A stretch of DNA of 64,000 bases from Strix aluco (taxonomy: Eukaryota > Chordata > Aves > Strigiformes > Strigidae): positions 2,728,001-2,792,000 of the forward strand of contig NC_133955.1 of NCBI RefSeq assembly GCF_031877795.1. The letters run 5' to 3'. Each line of letters starts with the position of its first letter. The stretch's first letter is position 1. A program made the position numbers and the translations under genes. The notes beneath the pieces were generated by a model. The model was not told the origin of the DNA and searched no databases. It saw nothing but the letters and a program-made list of their open reading frames with translations. Of this stretch, positions 10,601 to 23,160 are shown one piece after another.

Positions 10601-13600
10601 ATGAGGGCCTCTGTAAAGGATGCTTCAAAATATGGAGGCATTTAACCGCGGCTCCTAGGGGACTGGCTGGTCTGTGGTGGGGTGAGGCTAGCCTGAGACT
10701 ACCGTCTCCTGCAGCTGCTGTTGCCCTCCTTGCCAGCACAGCCTCTCAGCACCCCAAATTTCTCGCGGGTCACCCCAGGCACACCCAGCCCACCACTGTA
10801 GTCACCAGGGCGGCTTTCAGGGGTGAGTGGAGCCGTTCTCAGGTGTTTGCTCCCCATCCCGCTTGTTCTCCAGCTGTTCAGCTTCCCCCATCATATCCCT
10901 GTTCTCATCAGTCATTCTGTCTGTCTAGGGAAAGGCTTTTTAATAACATCTGACTTTTCAGCCATTTTTGAGTCATTTCCTTTCTTCTACTCCAATTTTC
11001 TTCTTCATAACTAGGAAGCCTTTCTTTGTCCTCAGCCAGAGGGGAGAGGACTGTTATTGCCTCTGTTATCATATTCCAGGAGGTTTGATCAGGTTAATGA
11101 AAATCCTTCTCTCTTTCTCCTGAGTGTCACTTGCACTCCCATCTTCTTTAGCCCGGTTTCTTAAGGAAATAAAACTAAAAGGCTTGTGTCATCAAGGCCT
11201 TTTCTCTCCCCCCACTTGCTCTCGAATGTGTTGGTCTCTCTTAGTAAGTCTAATGGGGTGGAGAGCTTGAAACACTCGGGGGCTTGTGATGGCTGGTGGG
11301 GAGGACAGAGCCAGGTGATGTCCCAGAGGGGCGCGGTGCAAGGGGCCAGTGGTGGGGCAGTGGGCTGGGGCTTGTTACCAAGAGAACAGGGCTGCGATCC
11401 CACTGGGAGCCCGAGGGGTGCCAGGGCTGTATCCCCAAGCCCGTTAGCTGGGATGACAGCCTGCATCACCTGGCTATTTTTGCTGCCTGTGTTCAGGAAA
11501 GGAACCAGAGGAGGAGAGTCACTCTAGCCTTGCAGATGGGGTGTTAGTCTGGGTTTCAAGAGACCTGGGCTGTGATTTCAGCCGCCGACTCACGCGTGGC
11601 TGTGTTTGAGGGCTCTTTCTGCAGCAGCAGGAGCTGCAGCTGGTTTAAGCTAATCTGGTGGAGTGTGAACTGCAGTGACAGAGGAGCCAGCGGAGATTTT
11701 CCACTGCTGTCCGTACTACAGCAGGGAGAGGAGGTAGAGTTTTTCCAGTGGCTGTTGCAAAATGTGGTTCCCTGGTAGTAACATGGGGATTGTAGCACTG
11801 CCGGTGAGGGAAATCTTGGGCATCCTGGGAGAAGCACAATGTGCAATCGGTAGTTCAAGTGCATTAGTGGAAAAGGATCAGAGTGCTTCTTAGTGCGTCC
11901 CTGGAGCTCATTTCCCTTTGCAACAAGGGATGGGGTACCTCATGAGTGTGTCCCCTCCTTTCCCAGCCTAGCCTGGGGAGAGGGATCACACCAGGCTGGG
12001 GAGGAGGGTTTGCTGAAGCCCTGCAGCATGGAGATGCTCTGCCCAGGTCTCACAGCAGGGGAGCAACCTGTCTGCTTGGCAATTTAGCCGGGAACTTAGC
12101 TTTTCTGCAGGTGAGTTACTGCTCGTTGGCACCGAGTTGAGTTGTAGAGCCGCACTCTGAAGGTTTCACCCTCGCTGTGCCATGTCGTTCACTTTGCATG
12201 TACATCTGGTATTTCTTTTGGGCAAGCTGTTCTGCTCTTCTCTCTTCAGCCTTCGTCCCTCAGGCCTGGAGCCTTGCTTGAACCTCAGCATGGCCCCTGC
12301 CCAGTCCCACTGCCAAAGAAGGAGACTGGGCTTGCTGCCAGGAGCCATGCCCCGTTCTCTGCCTGGTCCCACCAGGCACCTGCCTTCCCTCTCCCTTGTG
12401 ATCCTTCCCAACATGGGGGCTTGCTGGGTGGCACCAACCCTGCAGAGAGCACAAGGGTCCTTCTAGCCTGGCAATGAGCGGGGTCCTCACCAGGTCTCCA
12501 TGGACTCCCTTCTCCTAGGGGATCCACAAACATGCGATCCCATTAGGGGGGACGCACAGCAGTGGCTCTGTGTCCCAGCTCATGGTGCATCCCTTTCACC
12601 TTGCTTGGCATCTCTACCTACTTGTGGTCTGCTGGGTAAGAAGGCTTGATCGTGGGAAAACAAGACCAGCCTTGATGCCACCATGGTCATGGATGATGCA
12701 GATGTTTAGGGTGTATTTTGAAGCTAGATTTCTTAACAAACTGAGACATGGATAAAGGTAGGAGAAGGGCTTGGCAGTGGCCACTGCTCAGGAGCTGGGT
12801 GCTTCTGGGGTTTCTCTTTCCAGGAAGGGTTTCGGTTTTCCTTTGTTCTTTCCAGCCTCTCTTTTGATGGCGGTGAGATGGACTCTGTAATTGAGGAGAT
12901 CCCAGCTGAATAATCCACTAAGGAAACTGCTAATTTGAAGACATGTCTGTAATAATTAAATCATTATCTGGAGGGAAGTGGAGAACAGATACCAGAACGG
13001 GGCTAATTAAAATCCAAACCCAGGATGACTTGGGCTCTGGGCCAGAGCACAGCATAGTCTGTTGGGGATGTCTTCATGTGTAATTGCTTTTCAGAACATC
13101 AATCCCACCAGAAAACCCATCTGTTCCCCCTCACGAGACCAAGATTGACCCAGAAACCCTCTTGTCTTGTCCTGTCCCATGTTAGAGGATGGCCATATGC
13201 TTTGCGAAGGGCAGAGGAGATGGTGAGACCCAATCTGGGAAGACCTCAGGAACTAGATTCCTCCATATCTCTGGAAGATTTGGTCTTTATCTTCTTTCAG
13301 CCCTCAGGCTTGGCTGATGCTCTTTGGAAATCCCTTGAGATCTAGGAGAAAAGTGGGCTCGTATCTATGCCTGCTCCATGGATGGAAGGATTTGGACCTA
13401 CAAAGGTGCCACAGGGACACAGTGGCTTTGGCTGTAGGGAGAGATGAGTCTTGTTCAGGTTGACTCCACATTTGAGGTGGGAGCACCTTGGGAGAGGTTT
13501 TGTATGCTGCATCACCTGTAAGGATGCAGTGCATGGCTGGATATGAACCCAGCCTTTGAGTTATTGTGAGGTGTAAGCTCTGAGCAGGTCCAAATAGGTG

Positions 13601-16600
13601 GATGTGGCTCTGCTGAGCTGAAACGTGGTGACCAACAGGAGTGGTTGTGATGTTGGAGGGCAGAAACGGTCTTTGGATGTCACTTCATGCTATGCCATGA
13701 CATGCAGATCTACAGGGTAGGTGTTAACGTGCATACCCAGAGGTGCCATGAATGCTTTGCCTGAGGCTAGTGAAGCCTGAAGTCCACCAGGTCCTTCAGC
13801 AGGGCCAAGCTCTTTGCAAAGTCCAATGCATAAAAATCCCACCTCCCATTTTCAGAATTCTGGGTCCAGGGTAAATTCAATCCTTTTGAGCTCCTGCACT
13901 TGATGAATTTTTGCGTCAGGGAGGTGCTGCTGCTCTGTCTGTGTAGACTGAAGGTCCCAATGTGGGTGGTAGCAAGGTGGAACCCAGCAGCAAGCATCGC
14001 TTCAGACGAGCTGGCCTTGAATCACTGTATTTCAGTAGGGAAGGGCTTGCAGCAGCCCCCTTCCAAAATTGGTTAAGATAAACTGGTTGCATTTACCTAG
14101 TGGAGACAAGGTCAGGGAGCTCTGTCTATCAGGTGCGCACGTCCTGAGCATCACTCAGCAAATGCCCCTGTATCAGCACAGCAGGTAGAGGTCATCTGAG
14201 GTGCGCTGGTGGCTGCAGGCAGCTTCTGATCTTGGGAAGCGGGGAGGAGGGCACAGCACCGGAAGCCACTTCTGCTCGGGTGAGCATCCCACCACCCCAT
14301 GACACACGTTATTTTTTTCCCCCTACATTGCCCTGGAGGGACTGCAGCATTGCAGCAACACAGTGCTGGCACTGCAACGGTGACGTGGTGCATCTCGGGG
14401 ACAGGCTGCTGGTGGAGCTGGGTTCTGCTTCCTCTAACATCTGCAGGAGCAGGGCACTGTAGGATGCCCAGGGTCCAAAACTGTGTCATAAAGAAGCCAG
14501 AAATTTAAAGCTGTCTGCAAAACCAGTCACTGAACCTTCTAGAAAATGTTGGCTCAGCTGCTGTGCTTGAGTTGTGTGTGGAGAGGGACTCCCAACCCTG
14601 TATGCATCCTGTCGGCCTGTGAGCTTTAATAGAGACAACACACAACGTTGGCACAACATTGTCACAACATCGTCATCTCAGGCAGCAGATGTGTTGCCAA
14701 CGCATTGGGTCATCCCCTTCCCTTCATCCCCCCTCCAGGGATTTTAAGGTTTCCTGGCCACCACATTTTTGAGTGCCCACAGGAGCGCCGCTCAAACGGA
14801 TGGACCAGGATGGAAACCACCACACCTGCATCTCTTCCAGTCAGTCATGCACCAATGTAATTACCTACATTTAATTTCTTTAAAAGCCTGCTGAGCTGCA
14901 AATGCCATTCCCCCCTTTCTTGGTGATGTCTCACATGGACTGGCCAAATCCTGCTCTCACCTCCTCCTGGGGTGGCTCGGGGGATCGTCCCTGGGGCCAG
15001 TGCTTGGTCACAGGGCCACTTGCCACAGCTCAGTGTGTGCAGGAGCTCCTGGAAGTGCTGGGGGGTGAGATTCCAAAGTGCTGTGTCGAGGGGCTTTGTG
15101 CCGATGGGCGTAATGGGGGTGGATGCTTTTTGGACACCCTTTGGGGGTGATGAACGGAAACACGGGCCAGGCTTGATGATGGCATGGTTGGGGCCACCAC
15201 CTTTGCAGTCCTCTTGGGTGAGCTGGGCATGGCCATGGGGCCTTACAGGAGGCACAGTGGGGACAAGGGCACAAGGTCTTGGGGCCCTCGGTGACAGGCA
15301 TGGGGCTTTGCCTGGGGTGCACTGGGTGCTGCCAGCAAGGACACAGAGCTCACTGCATTAGCTTAGCTCCACGGAGCTGACATTTTAAGAGGGAACGAGT
15401 TGGAAATTGAGCTGAACTAATGCCCAGCGCTGTTTTTTGTGACAATAAATGCTCAGATGAGAGCTGTGCTGACACAGAGAAGAGCTGCCACCCCACTGCA
15501 AACCACAACGCTTCTCACGCTTTCTGGAGCAATTTTGTGTTAGTTCCCTCAGTTCCTAAGCCTGGGCTGCAGGAGGTGGCCTTTCTGTCCCATAAGCCAT
15601 GGGGGTCATTAGCTGGAGTACGAGGGTGCCAGTTAATGAAGAGAGAGGGGAAGCAGGGGGCTGGTGGAGCTGGGTTAAGCCCTCAGGGGCTCTGCTCAAA
15701 GCTCCCTGCTGGGTCTTATGCAGCTCATGACATTCACAAAAACCTTGATTTATTCTTCCTAATCTTCTCTAGTACGTGGGATCTCTGGCGGGAACTGGAC
15801 TTATATATCCCTTATATCTTCCTTGTGAACTATATCTAGGAGGAATGAGCTCCAGATGGAGCTTTTTCCATGGCAGGGTATTTTTGAGGTGCTCTCTGTG
15901 GTTTCTCTGATGGCTAATATGGGTTAAGCTAATTCTACTATTCTTCTAAAGGGGAACAACTTGGACTTCCCTTCTCAATTCAGTTCTCAAAGCACAGCAT
16001 CTTCAGGACCTCTGCTTTGCTGGTGCAGTGAGCTGGGAACATAGTCCTCTGCTTCATGGTGTTTGGGGATGTGAAGGGCCAGAGTCATCACCAAAAACTC
16101 CTTCTTGCAAGAAACAAGGCTTAAAACACAAGACAAACGTAGGAGAAGCCTTCCTGCAGCGCTGTCTGGCTGAGGCCAGCACTTGGCACTTTCCTGCTGC
16201 TGGGGCTGGAGGCTGTGTACGGGGTGAGCTTCCTCTGTGGGTTAATTTTGCATAATGAAGAGTTTGGGTTGAAGATGTGGACTTGCTCAATGTGGGTCAA
16301 ACAGAAGCAGACAGAGCTCTAGTGCCTGTGCCTTGCCCCCAGATGCCTTTTAAATGTCACTGTCCTCAGATGTCCCCTCATGGCTGCCTCTGCCACGCCG
16401 TGCCATGTCCTGTCACTTGCCATGAACCGCAGAGATGAGACACCGGGAGCTGTTACCCAGTTGCCTGGGCCCTCGCTGGCACGTGGGCACGGGCACCGTG
16501 GGAGCGGCAGCAGGGTTATTCCAGCCTGGGTTGGGGGTGAACAGGGGCTGTGCTACAGTTCATCTCCACCTCTGCCTGCTCCTTACTGGGACCAGTCCTG

Positions 16601-19600
16601 CCTTCTATGCTTCTCTGGTGGCTTCTTCCATCCCTTCCAAACCACGTAGGGGGACAGCCAAGATGCCAAAGGACCACGACTTGGCCAGGGATAGTTGTGG
16701 TTATTCCCAGTGTGAGGATGCTTGGGAGGAAGAGCAGGTTCCAACCAAGTGGGGATTTAACTCTACGATCCTGCTTTGCTCTACACAGAGCTGAGCAACC
16801 ACAGCTCTGAGATGCCATCCACCCACGTGTCCCAGTAGAGGTGGAGATGCATGGGGTATGTCTGGGTTTTTTTCCCCGTAGATGTCACAGAGCTGTCCTG
16901 GTACTGGATCTGTCCCGATCGTCCTCGGAGCCTGACTGCACAGAGCTGAGAATCACACTGGTATCCCACTCCCCACAGCTGGGCGAAAGCTGTTGGGTAA
17001 TTAGCTGCACCATCAGCAAAGGGATTAAGTAAGTTGCTAAAGTTACTTAGCACAAGGAAGGGAAAGCAGAAGGGATGAATACAAGAGGGAACCCTCCCAC
17101 TTCTCTTGAGTTACCAAAACCATCCAAGTTGCCTCTGGTTGGGGTCATCCAATGCCCAAGCCAAGATGTCACTGCTCTTCTTGAATAGGAAAGACTAAAA
17201 CACCCCGTGTTTTGGGAGGATGGAGGAGAGCGATGTCCTGGTGCATCTGGGGAGCTCCTGAATTGTCTGCAGGTGGAATGGGGAGCACGAGGAGGGCTTG
17301 GGGTGCACATCTCACTGCCATTATCTCTGCTTGTGTGCTAAAGTGGTTGATGGTGAATTACTGAGCTCTGGAGGCCTCCTCATGGTGTGGGTCATGCTCC
17401 AGGACCACTGCTTTTCCCTTTCAGGTTGTGTTGGCTGCAAAATCTCCCTCTGTGATGTCGGGACGTGTTCCCAAGTCTGCCGCAGTCCAAACTGGAGCCA
17501 GCAGCACTAGGCATTTCCCTGGTCTGACTTCTATGGCTCTGAATACCCTCTAATACTTCCCAAATTTCACATTAAAAGCCCAGTCTGCCTCTTCCCTGGC
17601 TCTCCAAATTACCTCTCTGTGCACTTCCTCAACACCACTCAAAATTTGTGATCTGGCATAGGATAGTGGCAAAATGCTTAAGATGTGCCTGAGCGGTGCA
17701 GGGAGTGGGGTGCTGCTCTGGACCCCCGGGAGCAAACTGAGCCACTTCCCCTTTCTACCGTTCATGGAGTTGGCGGCCAAATTTTACAATGGGAAATGGG
17801 CAAATGTGCAGCAGATGTGTGGGAGCGATTAGTATTGCTGAGGGTTGTTGCATGGAGGGCCATGCTTAGAGTGTGGATGATGCTCCTGGGTGTGGAAGAG
17901 ATGCCAGTGAGCTGGGCAACGCAGTGGAAACCCTGGATCTTGGGCAGACGAGGCATGCAAGCTGCTCAGGGTGGGCGACCTCTGCGTTAGGATGCACATG
18001 GTGTTTGTCACTAGGTTTCTTTACAAGCAGCAGCCTCCCGTGTCCCCTGGGCTAGGCGCAGAAGCCCGAGCTGCCTGCTGTAGCGTAGGTGCCAGGGCCT
18101 GGGTGGGTGAAGAGGCACCTCTGTATCTTTCCATAGGGCTTGGGTGCACCCGCGGTGCAGATTTCAGCAGCCCCCCTTCGTGCTGGTGACTCTTCCCCCA
18201 TCACTGAATAAATTAGCACCAGCAAGTGCTCACAGTGTGTGACTAAAGCAGGGCAGGGGCTGGTTTGGCAGCGAGGAGGAGGGCCCCCGGCTCCAGGCCG
18301 TCAGGCTCCCAGATGAAATAACTCCTCATCAAAAGTGTCATGGGGGTGGGAGGGATGTACCCGTGGCAAAACCTCAAGTGAAATCATGGAAAATCACCAG
18401 CCACCCCTCCAAGTCTCAGCAATGATTGAAGTTATATCCTGCAAGTCGGGAAACTGAGGCACAAAGCCTCACTCTCCCAAAGGTGAGGGGACTTTTGCAG
18501 TGATACCGCCTCTGTGACAAGCACATGGTTTTCTCCCCATGGTTATAGACTGCTTCCCTGTGCTTTGCTCCCTCTCAAAGGAGTCTGCATCCACCTTGGT
18601 CTGGAAACCAGCCCGACTGCTGGGATCCCAGTGCTCACCTTCACTTGCAGATTCATCTAGGGGCTGGTTCACCTCGACATGCTGCTTCTAGAAGAGCTGT
18701 GGTGATTGTATGTCCCTCTACTGCTTGTTTAAACTAACCTTGAATGAAGCACAAGTCAAAAGCTTTGTCCTAACAGAGCAAAGGACGTAGGGTTTGGTTG
18801 CAAAGTTACAGATAAAAAGGATGAAATAGCCACATGCACGCACAGAGGTGGCGAGCAGGCCAGCTATTGAAAAAGGAAACGATTGTAACCAGCTTTGTGG
18901 CTTTTTTGCGTCGGGTCGGTTGCTGTTAATACCCCTCCTTGTCTCTGTGGGTGCATCTGAGTGCAGACCACATCCTGGAAGAGGGATGTGAGCTCAGTGT
19001 CATGCATCAGGCGCATCCTTCTCCTCCCTTCCAGGGAGTCCAGTTCACGGCACAGAGTGGTTTCCCAACTGCTCACCCATTGAAGGAATCGGTATTTCTC
19101 CAGCATTGCCAGCAGTCTCATCGTTTCAGTGATGCTGCTGGATTTTTGTGGAAACCCGCTACAAAACGTTACCAGTGCAGGTGACTGGAGTGGGATTGTG
19201 GTGACAGGATTTGGGGGATTTGATTTGTGTTTCTAATGGTTTGGGGTAACTGCTTTGCCTGCTGAGGCAGACCTGCAGCAGGGTGAAATCCAGCTCGTGA
19301 GCTTGTTACAGTGGCCGTATTCCCTTGCTTCACGAGCACGCTTGCTGGGGTCCCACGTGAGCTTCTGGCCACACTGGGATCCTCACGGGTTTAACAGCAA
19401 CTTCAGACCTGTTGTCCTCCCTCCCCTCGGTCATGTTTTCGGCTGTTGCAAACCCAGAGATGAAGTTTGAAGGTGAGCCTGGGCTTGCTGAGTCTCTTGG
19501 CCAGGCTTTGGGATCCCACTTGTCAGAGGGATCATCCAGTTTGGAGCCCCTCCAAGACTCATTCCCGTCTGTCATCTCAACCCAAAGTGCAAAGGCAGGA

Positions 19601-22600
19601 GGTTTGTGTTTTGGTGTGTCTTTATCCCAGCAGTCCCTTCCCATGCCAGATTCCTCCTTGCAATAAACTGAGATTGCACCTTCCTCTGGGGTCAGTTGAG
19701 GACATGTGGCCCATTTTGGAAACAGGGAAACTGAGTCAGGAACAACACACAACTGATACAGCACTCCCCAAGGGGTGACATGGTCCTGTGAATTGGCATA
19801 TGTGACTGAGTTAGGTGCCAACCACTGTTTGGGGTGTTCACCATCCTCCGCACTGTGCGCCCCATATCCACGCTGGAGGACCCGGCAGAGATTTCGGTTC
19901 ATCGTCTGACGAGCTTTTTGTTGCAGAACAATTGGGTTTCTGCACAATGGCGAGGAGCAGGTGGCTTTCTGAAAATACCCACTGGAAGTTGTGTGTAATG
20001 CCTCCCCTCCCACTGCGAACTATAAATATCAGTTGAATACTAACACTTACTTCTCCCTGCAAAGAAACAGCCAGATCTGGACATTTTTCCTCCTGGTTTC
20101 TCCTCTGGCTTAGCAGCTTGGAGCAAGCAAGGGCTGAGGATGGGAACTACTTTTTGGTTTTGGAGCAAGTCTTTGGGGCAGAAGTGTGCCCATTAAGGTA
20201 AGATATTGGGAGTAGCTGTCTTTTATTGCTTGCAGTGTCCCCTGTCCCCATGCTTTAGGGGCACCCACTGCTTCCCTGCCACCTCTGAGACAGGACCTGG
20301 ACATGCTGCCCAAATGTCCTGTCTTGCCAGGGTTGCACCTCCAGCAAGGGAAAGGTTGGACGTTGTCCCCTAGGGAGCAAGGGACACGTTGCTGCAGGTC
20401 TGGGGACCCCAGTTGACTTCCTGGGCCTGGACAGGAGGCACCGCTACATCTTTTCTCAGGTCTCAATCACATCCATAGCATGGATCTCCACAGCAGTGAC
20501 TCTCCCCCTCTGCGAATCCATCTCACCCTTTAGCATGTGAATCTAATCCTTTGCTGCTAAAAATTGGCATCTTATTTCTATCCAGAATGCCTCATTTCCC
20601 TTATTATCCCTGGGTGTCCTGGCCACGGGCTGTCCCTGGCATCAGCCAGGTACCATCTGCGCGATACCCTGCCGTCGTCGGGGCTGCGTTAGGGAATGTG
20701 GAGGCACCATCACCATATGGGCCCCATAGTAACTCGGATCTTCCTCGTCCTTCTCAGGGGACTGGAGGTCCCCAGAGGCCACAGTGCATCCTGGGAGTAA
20801 ATACAAGGACTCAGGAGAGATGCTGGGATGAGGTTATATCTGCCAATTGGTTTTCTTATTGATATGCAGCTTTTTCCCCATGGATTGCCCAGGATGGAGA
20901 AGCCAGGGTGCTTGAGCTTGCAGACGTGGCTGCTCAGGTCTGGGGTTGTAAAGCTGTAAGAAAGCTGTGGAGTATATAGATAGCAGTCTGTGCCCAGGCA
21001 GGGGATAGAGCGAGGAAAGGAAGGATGGAGAGGGGCCCTTGGGGTCTGCGGGGTTGTAGAGAGGGATGCGAGTTGCTCGTGGCCCACGCAGAGCTCGACT
21101 GGCCATCTCCAGTGCAGACAAGCCCCATCCAGACACCGTGGCATGAGCAGCACCTCTCCTGCAGTCTCAGGGCAGAAATGCCTTGGGAGGTGAAATCTCA
21201 GCCCGTGTCTCACGCGAGCACATGGCAAAGGCATCTCTGAGACTTGCTGTGGGTGAAGATTTCCATTTCTAGACTGCGCTTAAAATGGCAATTTCCACCA
21301 TTGAGCCAGGGCACTTCTGCATCCTCTCTGTCTTGTGTGCAGTAGTAACCTCCATTTCCTCAGCCTCTAATTACCACATCTCCCAAAAGCATGCTCCGTG
21401 GGTTGGTGGAGATGTTGAGGATGTTCCTGCTCTGCCATCTGCAAGCCATCCCACAGCTCAGTGGGTAAGGACTGGCCTTCCCCGGGGCAGACCAGGGGAT
21501 TGGTGGCTCAACATGTCCTGACTGCTCCAAAGTGGTGTCTGACTTTAACGAGGGTGGGAAGGACTTATGCCGGGAGACGGCTCCGTCTGTGGGAGCAGTG
21601 GTTGGGATGAGCTTGCTGGGATACGACACTTTTGCAGCCTGTCCATGTTTAACGCAGGATCACAAAGAAAAGGTGAAAAAAGAAGTCCCGCAAGGAAAAC
21701 CAATAGCAAAAGGACATCACCCTCCTTCTTCCTCCTGGGTCTGACTGGGAAGGGGTCAGCGCTGGATGCTGGGACCCTGTCCTCTGCTTCCCCTCCACCT
21801 GCAAACAATGGACAATGGTGTGGGCTCTGCCACCCTGCCTGTGCTGCTCTTTTAAGGCCAGGTTGGGCGGCTGACGAGGATTTTCCAGGAGCGGAAAAGA
21901 TCAAACTGACGTTTTTATGGGATGATCAATCTCTGTGAGCTTGTTGCCTCCAAGGTGTGCGTTAAACCCTCTTTGCCAGCTGCCTGCTGGGGTGATGATC
22001 TTGCTGACAGAGCCATGGAGGTTTTTTTCCTTTCTCTTGTCAGGGCTGAGATGAGAGTGAAGCTGTTCAGAAAAAAAAACGCAAGTCTGTCTCTGCCTCA
22101 GTGCACAGGCAGTGCAGTATGTGGGTAACGCTGGGTGTGCTTCTCGCCCTGGCGGAGAAGGGAAAGCCAGGGTGCTCCCTGGGACTGAGCATCCCACAGG
22201 CAGCTTGACTTGCTCAGAGTCAAGCTGGAGGCTGCCCGGAGTCGTGCCGAGCAAATAATCAGCTCAAGGGCAAAAAACCCCCTCTGCTCTCTATCAGCTG
22301 CTCTACATCTGGGCACCACTGTTGCAAACTGGCCTCTCCAAGTGGGAAGCCTGTGACTGTGCTATTTTCCATTCCAAAGAGTGGGGAAAGCATCATTTTT
22401 TGGGGGGAAGGGGTAGTAAAGCAAGCACGTTTTCACTGACAACAAACCTGCTTCCAGCAAGTCTGTGCCTGGCAGCCCCATGGGACTAAAAATACCCAGC
22501 AAAGGGCTAGAGCTGCGCAGTGTCTGTTTTCTCAGCTCACCAGCTGTCTCCTCGCATCTTCACTCCTCTACCCAATGATTATCCCATCAGTTAAGGCCCT

Positions 22601-23034
22601 CTAAACCCAGGCAGTAACATTTATGTAGTTTTACCAGCTACAGTTGAAAGGTTGAGATTCACAGGCAGTGTTTTGCTGCTAATTGCGAGCAAGCTCAGGC
22701 CCCTCCGACATCCAGCGCCAAAGGGCTGCTTTCAATCTGCCCTCGCTGCTGCCAAAATCACCGGCAAAGTGTGTGATGTGTTTGGGCTGTCGTCCACACT
22801 GACATCCCCAAGGTCCTTAAAAGCGACTGGTTGGATGTGCAGGTCTGCCTAAGAAATGCTGAGCTTTGCTATGTGGGGATGGCATCTTGTGTATGCAACT
22901 GCCAGCTGGGCTGCCGGGGGAAGAGCTGCGTGGGAATCGGTGATTTTCTGTTGCTTTTGGAGAACAGAGAAAATCCCAGGGTTTGAGGTGGTACAGAAAT
23001 GAGGGGATAACGAGGGGAGCTGACCCTAGGCAGG

Positions 23035-23160
23035 AGCTTCCTGCACACGTGTCCCTGCACGCCCCTGCACCCATGCACATTCCTACACGTCCCTGCACGT
23101 GTGGATGTTGCTGCATGTGTGCGTGTCCCCGCGTGCGCGCACACCCCTGCACCCTCGCTT
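23035..23160. repeat. CCTGCAC-rich degenerate repeat with Z-prone core
   Basis: CCTGCAC/CCTGCACG recurs about six times with variants. The later part becomes alternating purine-pyrimidine (GCGTGCGCGCACAC near 23131-23144). It lies in intron 1 and is non-coding. Confidence 0.4.

Noticed and set aside
19330-20013. 227-codon - strand frame in intron 1
   Set aside because: No start context, splice structure, domain or family resemblance. Frames of this length occur by chance in stop-poor GC-rich DNA.
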